A stretch of DNA of 64,000 bases from NCBI GenBank assembly GCA_947497085.1, contig CANMFE010000001.1:248001-312000 (forward strand), written 5' to 3'. This document shows positions 1 to 7,629 of this stretch, piece after piece. The translations under genes and the position numbers were made by a program. A model generated the notes under the pieces. The model saw nothing but the letters and a program-made list of their open reading frames with translations, was not told the origin of the DNA and ran no database searches. Within the stretch, counting starts at the first letter, position 1. Each line of letters starts with the position of its first letter. This DNA comes from an uncultured Sphingomonadaceae bacterium. Lineage in GTDB: Bacteria; Pseudomonadota; Alphaproteobacteria; Sphingomonadales; Sphingomonadaceae.

Positions 1-1884
1 GCAGCGCATTTTGCACGTATTATGGGGCCGGAAATAGGCCTTGATGAGATAGGCCTCAATTCCCCTATCCGCGAGTTTGGCTATTACATGATGCGCGGCG
101 CCATAGCCGCTGACGATGTCCATGGCGATGGTTGGCCGGATATCGTGACACGGCGGCCTGACCATGCAAAAGGGCTTTCGCTCTATGCCAATATCGGCGG
201 CAGCTTCACGCGGCAGAAACTTGACCTAGGCGTTGTTGATGACAGCGAGGTTTTTAACCTTGCGCTTGCGGATATGAACGGCGATGGCCTGCCTGAATTG
301 TTCGTATCCACCATTATGAACGGCGATTATATTTTCTATAATCAGGAAGGCAGTTTTGATGCCAGCGAGATGGTACAGCTTTCTAGGCCGTCACCGGCAG
401 TCATTAACAGCTTCGCCTTTGCCGATATGGATCAGGATGGCGATGTGGATATTATCGCCGGCAAGTGGGGCCCACGCGGGATTGCGGAAGGATGGAGATT
501 GCGCCCCCTGCATATCCGCAACCAGATATTCTGGAACCGCGGCAACAAACAGTTTGAAATGCAGATAATGCCCGGCGTGCCGGGCCAGACACTGAGCAGT
601 GTTATCAGTGACTTTGATGGCGATGGCTATCTGGATTATTTCAATGCAGACGACGCAGGTTTCTCCGATGGCGTCACGTTTTTCGGGGAAAATGGCCGCA
701 TCAAAGAATCTGCTATCGAAACCCAGCCTTTTCCCTATCACACGCGTTCCAGCATGAGCTATGATCAGGGTGACTGGAACGGGGATCTGCGGACCGATTA
801 TTACGGAGCACAGATAGCGATTGGAACTGCGGGAAATGTCAATAAAAACCGCCCTTCGCGAAACCGGACCATATTTGAAATATGCGCGCAGTTTGGACAA
901 GATCTGAAATGGCAGGAAGCACGGATAAAGGCATGCGCACAGGACTTGCTTTCCATGGATGCAGTGCGCAGTTCCAAGAGCGGCAAAGGTCTGGACAGCT
1001 GCAAACGGCCAATTTTGGCAAGAGACAGGGCGTTATGCGGTGCCGCCAGTATTTTTCCCGACCATGAGAATTATAGCCGTAAAAGATCAGGTGATACAGA
1101 AAGGTTCAAGAGCTGTGAGAAGCTGCTGGCACATATGCCCGCCATTAAAATCCACTGCGCATCGCTTTTGACGCCAGCTGATCCGCCTGTCAGTAAAGAG
1201 AAAATGCGCGAGCTATTCCGGCCTGGATTTGCCAATGGCAATATATTGATGACCGCAACTCCAGATGGCAGTTTCGAAGATGCAGGCGGCAGTGCAAATG
1301 TGCGCTCCCCTGGCTGGAGCTGGAACAGCAGGTTTATTGATCTTGATCAGGACAGCAGGCTCGACCTTCTTGTCATGACAGGCATTTGGCTCAATTCTGC
1401 ATCGTCAACAACAAACATATTCTACCGTAACAATGGCCGTACTTTTACTGATGCGACTGCACAATACGGGTTTTATGACATCGCGCCTTCATACAGCTAC
1501 GTATCGCTCGATTATGACCGCGACGGGGATATTGATATTGTGCGCGATAATGCCTCCCTTCGCATGATCGTACACCGCAATGACAAACCGGTGGGACCAG
1601 CGCTTTTCGTAAAGCTGCGCGGCAGTGATGGCAATAGCCAGGGCATTGGCGCGCGCGTGACAATCTGCGTCGATGGTGAAACGGCTGCAAGACCCGGCAA
1701 GTGTCAGATGCGCAATATCAAGGCCAGTGGAGGGTACATGTCAAGCGACCCCATTCAGGCGCATTTCGGTTTGGGAACAGCCAAATCCGTGTCGCTTATC
1801 GAGGTAAAATGGCCTGATGGTGAGCTGACAAAAATTTTGCCGGAACAGCTTTTGGCAGGTGAGATTACAATCCGCAAAAACTAG
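1..1884 (+). CDS. FG-GAP/VCBS repeat protein with C-terminal ASPIC/UnbV domain, 5' end cut by window
   Basis: The reading frame is open from base 1, so the N-terminus lies outside the window; an ATG at 22 is only the first Met in view. The visible part carries about seven calcium-binding FG-GAP/VCBS blades of the DxDxDG type (for example DVHGDGWPDIV, DMNGDGLPELF, DMDQDGDVDII, DYDRDGDIDIV) and ends in an ASPIC/UnbV domain (about residues 545-620, with GIGARVTI, SGGYMSSDP, HFGLG and VKWPDG). Such CRTAC1-type proteins form beta-propellers and are usually exported or surface-bound. Between two blades, roughly bases 870-1180, lies an insertion with six cysteines that the repeat family does not explain. 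The gene converges on the ABC exporter gene with 13 bases between them. The family is certain; function and substrate are unknown. Confidence 0.85.
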   Translation, partial: AAHFARIMGPEIGLDEIGLNSPIREFGYYMMRGAIAADDVHGDGWPDIVTRRPDHAKGLSLYANIGGSFTRQKLDLGVVDDSEVFNLALADMNGDGLPELFVSTIMNGDYIFYNQEGSFDASEMVQLSRPSPAVINSFAFADMDQDGDVDIIAGKWGPRGIAEGWRLRPLHIRNQIFWNRGNKQFEMQIMPGVPGQTLSSVISDFDGDGYLDYFNADDAGFSDGVTFFGENGRIKESAIETQPFPYHTRSSMSYDQGDWNGDLRTDYYGAQIAIGTAGNVNKNRPSRNRTIFEICAQFGQDLKWQEARIKACAQDLLSMDAVRSSKSGKGLDSCKRPILARDRALCGAASIFPDHENYSRKRSGDTERFKSCEKLLAHMPAIKIHCASLLTPADPPVSKEKMRELFRPGFANGNILMTATPDGSFEDAGGSANVRSPGWSWNSRFIDLDQDSRLDLLVMTGIWLNSASSTTNIFYRNNGRTFTDATAQYGFYDIAPSYSYVSLDYDRDGDIDIVRDNASLRMIVHRNDKPVGPALFVKLRGSDGNSQGIGARVTICVDGETAARPGKCQMRNIKASGGYMSSDPIQAHFGLGTAKSVSLIEVKWPDGELTKILPEQLLAGEITIRKN

Positions 1885-1897
1885 ATGCGCCGCATGA

Positions 1898-3655
1898 CTA
1901 TTCTTGTACAATAACGCGGCCATCCTGTGTCACGGACAAGGAATAATTGGCAAATTTCCCTGGCTGTTCAGAATGACTAATAAAAATAACCGGTTTTTGC
2001 TGCGCTATTTCTGCGAGATTTTCTACGATTACGCTCTCCAGAGCCCTGTCTACAGCGGAAGTGCCCTCATCAATTATCAACATGGATGAAGGGCGCAGCA
2101 AAGCTCTTGCAAGGCACAGACGCTGCCTTTCACCGCCTGACAGGCGGTTGCCACCATCTTGCAATTCGTGGTGAAGGCCATCTGGCAGTCTTTTAACCAG
2201 GCTGTCTGCAGCCGCAGTTTCCAAAGCGGCCCATATGTCCTGTTCGGTTACCTCGGCACTGGGCCAGCACAGATTTTCACGCACACTGGCCGCAAACAGA
2301 AACGGTTCCTGCGGCACAAAAGCGACTTGCGATTGCCATGCCGCTCGATTGGCCCTGCCAAGCTCAACATCGCCAATACTGATGGTGCCAGTTGATGCCA
2401 GTTGCAGCCCAGCGATCAGTTCAGCAAATGTCGATTTACCCGCACCTGAAGGCCCTTCCACATGAATGAGTCCATATGCTGGCAACGTGATGTCTTCTAC
2501 ATATAACAGTTCAGTATCTATACCATCAGATATAGCCGAAACGCGGACATTCGCCAATTTGACAATGGCGTTACGGCTTAGTTCATTCTCACCATCCGTA
2601 TTTTGAGTGGTTATCTCCTCTTTGGCATCCTCCAGCTTTTTCCGGATACTCTGCGCCGCTGTGAACGCCGGCAAGGCATAGAAAATGCTTTGCATGCCGG
2701 TAAACAGCGTTAACAGGCCGGGCATAAGGCGTATGACAATGGCCCCCATTACCAGCAATTCTGCACCTGACAGGCCGAGCAGGCCATAACCACTTAACAA
2801 AAGCATTACGGCTGTGCAGGCACCGATCATTTCTATGATGCGCCGCATCCGCCCCTGTTGCTGTACAAATTGTACGGCAACTGCTCTTGCAGCGTCTATT
2901 CGCATATCGAAACGCTGCGCAAAAAGATCACCTGCCTGATATGCCTTGGCAGTTTTCAGGCCGTCCAAAAAACGCGTCATTTCATCCATTATGAAGCGAT
3001 TGCTTTTGGTCATCGCTTCACCAAGCCGCCTGCTCCGCCTACTCCACAACAATCCTGCCATTGCCGCAATGCCGGTTATTACAGTCAGTAATATACCCAC
3101 GCCCCAGTGGACAATGAAGCCCGCCGCCAGATAAATGACTACCATCACCAACATCACGCCTGCCTGTGAAAGAAAGCGTACCGCCAATGACATTCGGGCA
3201 ATGTTTGTGGTCATATTGTCGAGCAAATGTGCCCGCCGCACCTTTTTTATAGCTGTCCATTCCGCATTTGCCAGCGCCGCGAAAATGCCCTTGCGGAAAT
3301 GATCGACATAACCCTGCGATAATTCGCCCAAAAGCGTGTCACGCCGCAAAAGTATTATAGCGCGCAATAATATTATGAACAGAAAGGCAATGCATAGAAA
3401 TACAAGTTGCTGCAACGTGTTGCCAAGTCCGAAAAATGCAAATACCTGCCCCGCGATGCCGGCCACAGGACTGTTTGAACGCGCGCCCGAAAATGCCAGA
3501 TCTGCAATTGGCAGGAGCAGGATAAGGCCCGCCCCCTCTACAAGACTTGCAAGGGTCACGATAACCAAAGCAGGCACAAGCCGTGGACCCGCAAAATCAC
3601 GGATTGATGCAAGCATGTCGCCCCAACCTGTTTGAGCCCCTGCCCGCCGCGTCAC
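1898..3655 (-). CDS. ABC exporter, fused membrane and ATPase domains (type I, peptide/lipid exporter class)
   Basis: This 585-residue protein has an N-terminal membrane domain with about six helices (residues 27-320) and a C-terminal nucleotide-binding domain. Visible motifs are Walker A GPSGAGKST (401-409), signature LSGGERQ (505-511), Walker B MLIIDE (525-530) and the switch His561. It is therefore a half-transporter that should act as a homodimer exporting a substrate across the inner membrane. No peptidase C39 domain is present. Translation appears to start at a GTG at 3655 that overlaps the TGA of the upstream B2-like gene (GTGA), so the two are coupled. By context (B2-like protein and nucleotidyltransferase upstream) it could export a modified peptide, as McjD-type transporters do in lasso-peptide clusters; that role is inferred, and a lipid or glycan substrate is also possible. 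Confidence 0.88.
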   Translation of the reverse strand: MTRRAGAQTGWGDMLASIRDFAGPRLVPALVIVTLASLVEGAGLILLLPIADLAFSGARSNSPVAGIAGQVFAFFGLGNTLQQLVFLCIAFLFIILLRAIILLRRDTLLGELSQGYVDHFRKGIFAALANAEWTAIKKVRRAHLLDNMTTNIARMSLAVRFLSQAGVMLVMVVIYLAAGFIVHWGVGILLTVITGIAAMAGLLWSRRSRRLGEAMTKSNRFIMDEMTRFLDGLKTAKAYQAGDLFAQRFDMRIDAARAVAVQFVQQQGRMRRIIEMIGACTAVMLLLSGYGLLGLSGAELLVMGAIVIRLMPGLLTLFTGMQSIFYALPAFTAAQSIRKKLEDAKEEITTQNTDGENELSRNAIVKLANVRVSAISDGIDTELLYVEDITLPAYGLIHVEGPSGAGKSTFAELIAGLQLASTGTISIGDVELGRANRAAWQSQVAFVPQEPFLFAASVRENLCWPSAEVTEQDIWAALETAAADSLVKRLPDGLHHELQDGGNRLSGGERQRLCLARALLRPSSMLIIDEGTSAVDRALESVIVENLAEIAQQKPVIFISHSEQPGKFANYSLSVTQDGRVIVQE

Positions 3656-4122
3656 ATGGCTGCCTTGCTGCTAGATTGAAAACTGTGAAATCCGTCGCGT
3701 TCTTCCTGGCCGGTAAGACATTCATCCCCAAACATCAGCCAGGCATGAAAATCGAATGGCTTTTCGCCCGCCCCCCGGCGTGCACCGATAAATAATTGCG
3801 TGCCGATACCGCGCCGCAATAACATCCAGCGCGCGGCCATTGCCTGGGGCAGGCATACAGCGCGAAAGGGCACCATCATCGCAGCCCGCCGTACATGGCG
3901 GCCAATTGCACGGGCACGTACAAAGCTTGCCCTGTTATGTGTTTCTGACGGTAAGGACTTACCCTGCCCTGCGCTTATGGCACCTAGCGTTTTTCGCCAA
4001 AATCTGAATGGCACCAGCGAAACAAGAAAACGCGCAACAAGAAGCATTGTACATGCCTCTGCCATCACCAGAATCCGGCGGATTTTCTGTATGGGTGAAA
4101 GGTTTCGCTTTCTGCTCAACAA
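3652..4122 (-). CDS. Lasso-peptide B2-type transglutaminase-fold protease
   Basis: The 156-residue protein resembles the transglutaminase-like B2 (McjB C-terminal) family, which cleaves the leader peptide of lasso-peptide precursors. The key blocks are visible: FRAVCLPQA with candidate nucleophile Cys90, the LLRRGIGTQLFIGARR segment, and DFHAWL with His126 followed by Asp133. The length fits stand-alone B2 proteins. No ATG fits the full-length frame; a TTG at 4122 behind an AGAAAGA stretch is the best start, with Met20 as an alternative. The 3' end overlaps the exporter start by four bases. The usual partners, an RRE/PqqD-like B1 protein, an asparagine-synthetase-like cyclase and a precursor gene, are not seen in the window. 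Family assignment is good; substrate is unknown. Confidence 0.8.
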   Translation of the reverse strand: MLSRKRNLSPIQKIRRILVMAEACTMLLVARFLVSLVPFRFWRKTLGAISAGQGKSLPSETHNRASFVRARAIGRHVRRAAMMVPFRAVCLPQAMAARWMLLRRGIGTQLFIGARRGAGEKPFDFHAWLMFGDECLTGQEERDGFHSFQSSSKAAM

Positions 4123-4192
4123 GCATCTTTCTGCAAAGTGTTTACGAAAGCCCTAGCTATCACTGGTGTGAATGATTGTAAAATCGGATGTC

Positions 4193-5212
4193 TTAAAGGC
4201 GCGTCACAAATGGGCGCAGCAATCGCTGCCAGCTATAACGCATCAAATTAATGCCGTGATCAAATATGTAATATTCAGCGAACGGGAAACCTGTTCTGCG
4301 GGCATCGGGTTGATGTCGGTGTAACATATCCAAAAATCCATTGAGTAACCTGAATGTTTTCGCCGGATCCCCTTGCATGGAAGCTTCTTTTTGCCAGGTA
4401 GCAGCCAAAGCACCGGGAAACAGGCTTTCGGCAAATTGCAGGCTGGCCGCAACTGCGCTCCGGCAACCATATTTTTCCGCCAGCTTGAACAGACTTGCGG
4501 CCTGCCTATCGTCCAACTTGCGGAGCAATAAACAGATATCCACGATCCATTTCAGGCGCGGCCAGTTCGCCGAGGCTCCATGCATTACAAGATATAGCTG
4601 GTAATGGAGGTTGTCTGTGGCCGGGCGGGCTTCATCACCAACTGAGCTGATAAGATCGTCCGTAAAATAGTCCGGCTCGGCAAGAAGCAGCCGCTCATGC
4701 AGTTCCAGTTGCTGTCCAGTGCCGGGATCAATGAAAGCAATATCCTTGGTGACTTTCACATGTGCGCGCTGAAGAAACCCAAGGCGTGGTTTGCGTGAAA
4801 CATATCCGGAGGAACTCAGCAATTGCAATGCATCGGCAATATCTTCCGGCCTTATCAGAATATCTATATCCTTGGACGAACGCGCCTCCGGATAGGCATA
4901 TAGCTGCTCCGCCAGCGGGTCTCCCTTCAAAATGATATATCTGATGCCTGCTTGCTGAAACAGTTCAGAAAGCCGTTGCAGTGCAGCCTTGCGGCGCAGA
5001 TATGCCTTACTGAACTGTATAGGCAGAGTATTTTCCGCCATGCTTGCATCAGATACCGAGACTGTATGGAGCAAGCCGCCAACCCTGTGCCGGTGTGATG
5101 CAAAATACTGTAACTCCTCGGAAGCTGGACTCGCTGCAAATTTTCGCTCCATACCCATGACAGGACGCAGACGATCACAAAGTTCAGGCAGAAGCTTTCG
5201 GCTATCCATCAT
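4193..5212 (-). CDS. Nucleotidyltransferase-fold family protein (NTP_transf_5 type)
   Basis: This 339-residue protein matches the uncharacterised nucleotidyltransferase family that often accompanies lasso-peptide and HprK-related peptide-modification clusters. The signature is YIILKGDPLAEQLY (93-106) followed by RSSKDIDIL (111-119), where Asp115 and Asp117 would bind metal. Further family blocks are LHERL (171-175) and VMHGA (209-213). It starts at ATG 5212, with a second ATG directly after, and is the first gene of a minus-strand operon with the B2-like protease and the ABC exporter; the gap to the B2 gene is 70 bases and holds no credible gene. A role in nucleotidylating or otherwise modifying a peptide or partner is inferred from family context only. 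Confidence 0.78.
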   Translation of the reverse strand: MMDSRKLLPELCDRLRPVMGMERKFAASPASEELQYFASHRHRVGGLLHTVSVSDASMAENTLPIQFSKAYLRRKAALQRLSELFQQAGIRYIILKGDPLAEQLYAYPEARSSKDIDILIRPEDIADALQLLSSSGYVSRKPRLGFLQRAHVKVTKDIAFIDPGTGQQLELHERLLLAEPDYFTDDLISSVGDEARPATDNLHYQLYLVMHGASANWPRLKWIVDICLLLRKLDDRQAASLFKLAEKYGCRSAVAASLQFAESLFPGALAATWQKEASMQGDPAKTFRLLNGFLDMLHRHQPDARRTGFPFAEYYIFDHGINLMRYSWQRLLRPFVTRL

Positions 5213-5307
5213 CGAACCGACGTTATGTGAATGAGTTTAAACCGGCAAGCTTTCAAAGCCCCGTGTTACGTTAAATCAGTCTATTGCGGCAGTTAATTTG
5301 GTGATAA

Positions 5308-5397
5308 TGGCGGAGAGACAGGGATTCGAACCCTGGGTAGGCGCGAGCCCACAACGGTTTTCGAGACCGCCCCGTTCGACCACTCCGGCACCTCTCC
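5308..5397 (-). tRNA. tRNA-Ser (anticodon CGA)
   Basis: A 90-base class II tRNA with a long variable arm. The acceptor strand GGAGAGG pairs with TCTCTCC, the discriminator is G, and the CCA is encoded. The anticodon loop CTCGAAA gives CGA, reading UCG serine codons. The T loop GTTCGAATC is standard. Its 3' end faces the accessory B2/exporter operon, the usual side for integration of genomic islands. Confidence 0.97.
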
Positions 5398-5485
5398 GCA
5401 TATTCGCGTTGACATCAGGTCGGTCGAACCGCCAGCGCGAAGCGGCGCATTAGCGTATCATTTGCGCATTGCCAAGGGGTGAAAG

Positions 5486-5514
5486 CTTGCGCTTGCACGA
5501 TTGCGACCTTAAAT
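5486..5514 (+). promoter_or_regulatory. Possible heat-shock-type promoter of hspQ
   Basis: A CTTG at 5486 (and another at 5492) is followed by CCTTAAAT at 5507-5514, resembling an alphaproteobacterial sigma-32 promoter. The hspQ ATG at 5522 would then lie about where transcription starts, and no Shine-Dalgarno sequence is present. HspQ is heat-induced in Escherichia coli. Weak evidence. Confidence 0.25.
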
Positions 5515-5521
5515 TGCACAT

Positions 5522-5902
5522 ATGGAAGCTGCCAACGATAAAAAACTGACCCGTGAAGATATTGCCGCCATGCCGCCCAAGGCCGAAGCGCGTTTTTCGA
5601 TTGGCGCTGTCGTGCGCCACCGTATGTTCGATTTTCGCGGCGTGGTGTTCGATGTTGATCCGGTATTCGCGAACAGCGAAGAATGGTATGAATCCATTCC
5701 GGCAGATATCCGTCCGGCAAAAGACCAACCCTATTATCACCTGTTCGCCGAAAATGCGGAAAACAGCTATGTCGCCTATGTAAGTCAGCAAAATCTGCTG
5801 GATGACAGTGAATCCGGTCCGGTCGAACATCCTGATGTCCAGGCCTTGTTTCAGGATTTTGATGATGGCCGCTATAAATTGCTGCCCATGATGCACCATT
5901 AG
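5522..5902 (+). CDS. hspQ: Heat shock protein HspQ (YccV-like, hemimethylated-DNA-binding family)
   Basis: The 126-residue product matches HspQ/YccV almost throughout: FSIGAVVRHRMFDFRGVVFD, then VDPVFANSEEWYESIP, KDQPYYHLFAE and YVAYVSQQNL. In enterobacteria HspQ binds hemimethylated DNA in vitro and also modulates Lon protease as a specificity factor. An N-terminal extension of about 20 residues precedes the conserved core. The start at ATG 5522 lacks a visible ribosome binding site, so the message may be leaderless or the start may be read from a short leader. The gene stands alone on the plus strand and converges on the permease gene, with only two bases between the stop codons. Confidence 0.93.
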   Translation: MEAANDKKLTREDIAAMPPKAEARFSIGAVVRHRMFDFRGVVFDVDPVFANSEEWYESIPADIRPAKDQPYYHLFAENAENSYVAYVSQQNLLDDSESGPVEHPDVQALFQDFDDGRYKLLPMMHH

Positions 5903-5904
5903 GT

Positions 5905-6789
5905 TCAGGACTTGATTTTCCAGCCTGAGCGCAGCAACAGATAACCAATCGCTGCAAGCACTATATTGACGCACAGCACCACAATCATGCCAGTTGATAT
6001 ATCAGAATCCGCTTCACCCAGAAAACCATATCTGAAACCCGAAATCACATAGAAAAACGGATTGAACTGGCTTACCGTCTGAAACGCGGGTGCAAGCTTG
6101 TCGATGACATAGAATGTACCCGATAACAGCGCCAGCGGGGCCACGACGAAATTGGTGACAGCGGCTGCATGATCAAACTTTTCCGCCCATATCGATGTTA
6201 TCAAGCCCATAAAAGCGAGCATTGCAGACCCCATAACACCAAAATATATCACGGCCCAAGGATGCATTACCGATACGCTGACGCCAGGCCATAAAAACAT
6301 GGCCAGCCATACAGAACCGCCAACACACAATGCCCTGGTCACAGCGCCGCCAATCAGCGCGATCATCATTTCTACAATGGAAAGCGGCGGCATCAGATAG
6401 TCGACAATTGTCCCCTGGATTTTGCCGACCAGCAGAGAGAAGCTGGAATTGGCAAATGCGTTCTGCATCATACCCATGACAATAAGGCCAGGCGCTATAA
6501 ATGAGGAAAACGGAACGCCGAGCACAGTCCGCCCTTCGCGACCAAGCGCCACGGTAAAAATGACCAGGAACAGCAATGTTGTCACTGCAGGTGCCCAGAC
6601 AGTTTGCAGTTGCACCTTCAGGAAGCGCCGAACTTCTTTCAGGTACAGTGTTTTCAGTCCGCCCCAGTTCACATTATGAATCACCGGTTCGCCAAATTCA
6701 CGTAGCGCAGGTAGGGCATGAGAAGTTGAAAATTCGGTGGCCCGTATTTTCTCGGGAGAAACTTTATCACTGGGAGGTTGAACGTTCAT
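5905..6789 (-). CDS. ABC-2 type transporter permease
   Basis: A 294-residue integral membrane protein of the ABC-2 (DrrB/NodJ/YadH-like) family. After about 75 soluble residues come six hydrophobic segments, beginning with VWAPAVTTLLFLVIFTVAL. The family block LLSGTFYVIDKLAPAFQ is followed by NPFFYVISGFRYGFLG. The reading frame extends upstream into the divergent gcrA gene, so the ATG at 6789 is preferred as start. ABC-2 permeases need a separate ATPase subunit; none is adjacent, so the partner must be encoded elsewhere. Likely substrates in this family are polysaccharides, lipids or drugs; nothing here decides between them. Confidence 0.88.
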   Translation of the reverse strand: MNVQPPSDKVSPEKIRATEFSTSHALPALREFGEPVIHNVNWGGLKTLYLKEVRRFLKVQLQTVWAPAVTTLLFLVIFTVALGREGRTVLGVPFSSFIAPGLIVMGMMQNAFANSSFSLLVGKIQGTIVDYLMPPLSIVEMMIALIGGAVTRALCVGGSVWLAMFLWPGVSVSVMHPWAVIYFGVMGSAMLAFMGLITSIWAEKFDHAAAVTNFVVAPLALLSGTFYVIDKLAPAFQTVSQFNPFFYVISGFRYGFLGEADSDISTGMIVVLCVNIVLAAIGYLLLRSGWKIKS

Positions 6790-6852
6790 GCCGTTCGGCC
6801 TATTTAGAGTTGTAAAGCTTTGCAAGCGCGATTTTGAAGGAATTTTATACCA

Positions 6853-7542
6853 ATGGCATGGACGGATGAACGCATCGACCAATTAAAGGCGATGTGGGAA
6901 GAAGGGCTGACAGCCAGCCAAATAGCGGAAAAACTGGGCGGTGTGAGCCGTAATGCCGTCATAGGCAAGGCACACCGGCTTGGCCTGAAATCGCGGCCTT
7001 CCCCTGTTAAATCGGGCGGCAAGGGCAAGAAAGCTGCACCCAAGAAAAAAGCAGCACCAAAGAAAAAGGCACCGCCGCCCAAAACAGCGGCGAAAGCACC
7101 GGCAGCAAAAGCTGGTGCAGCCAAACCTGCTACACCCGCGGCAAAACCAGCAACACCCGCGCCCAATGCAAGCGTACCGAACCCGGCAGCTGCAAACAAG
7201 GATATGCCGCGCATTGTATCGGTCGGTCCCGGCGGATTCCTGCGTCAGGGCCCAGGCGACCAGCAGGCACCCATTCCGCCCGCCCCGCCACGCCGTCTGG
7301 TGCCAGCACGCCCCAGCCCGGAGATCGCTGACAAGACCAGTCTGCTTGACCTGAGCGAGAAAGTCTGCCGCTGGCCAATGGGGCATCCTGGCGAACCCGA
7401 TTTTCACTTTTGCGGTGCAGATGTGAACCCCGGATTTCCTTATTGTGTGGAGCATTGCGGCCGCGCCTATCAGGCACAATTGCCTCGTGGTACACGCCGT
7501 CCGCCTCCGCCGCTTCCGTTTGGCGGCCCACGCGTAAGATAG
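6853..7542 (+). CDS. gcrA: GcrA family cell-cycle regulator
   Basis: GcrA is a sigma-70 partner that activates promoters carrying methylated GANTC sites and drives S-phase transcription in alphaproteobacteria. The N-terminal helix-turn-helix is textbook: MAWTDERIDQLKAMW, EGLTASQIAEKLGG, SRNAVIGKAHRLGL (residues 1-45). A long Lys/Ala/Pro-rich linker follows (about residues 55-110). The C-terminal sigma-binding part contains a cluster of cysteines (VCRWPMGHPG, FHFCGADV, PYCVEHCGRAY). At 229 residues it is somewhat longer than the Caulobacter protein because of the linker. A GAAGGA precedes the ATG. It is divergent from the ABC-2 permease and upstream of parE, from which 87 bases separate it. 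Confidence 0.95.
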   Translation: MAWTDERIDQLKAMWEEGLTASQIAEKLGGVSRNAVIGKAHRLGLKSRPSPVKSGGKGKKAAPKKKAAPKKKAPPPKTAAKAPAAKAGAAKPATPAAKPATPAPNASVPNPAAANKDMPRIVSVGPGGFLRQGPGDQQAPIPPAPPRRLVPARPSPEIADKTSLLDLSEKVCRWPMGHPGEPDFHFCGADVNPGFPYCVEHCGRAYQAQLPRGTRRPPPPLPFGGPRVR

Positions 7543-7629
7543 TCCCCGTTTACGGTTCCATTTTGTAATCCACAGCGCAATGCCAGACAGGCCTTGCGCG
7601 CGTGACTCCGGCTATTCTATAGCCGGAGC

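Noticed and set aside
3650..5310. A lasso-type precursor peptide gene in or near the B2 operon
   Set aside because: The gaps (70 bases before the B2 gene and about 95 bases before the tRNA) hold no frame with start, ribosome binding site, and a leader with a core containing Gly and a ring-closing Asp or Glu.
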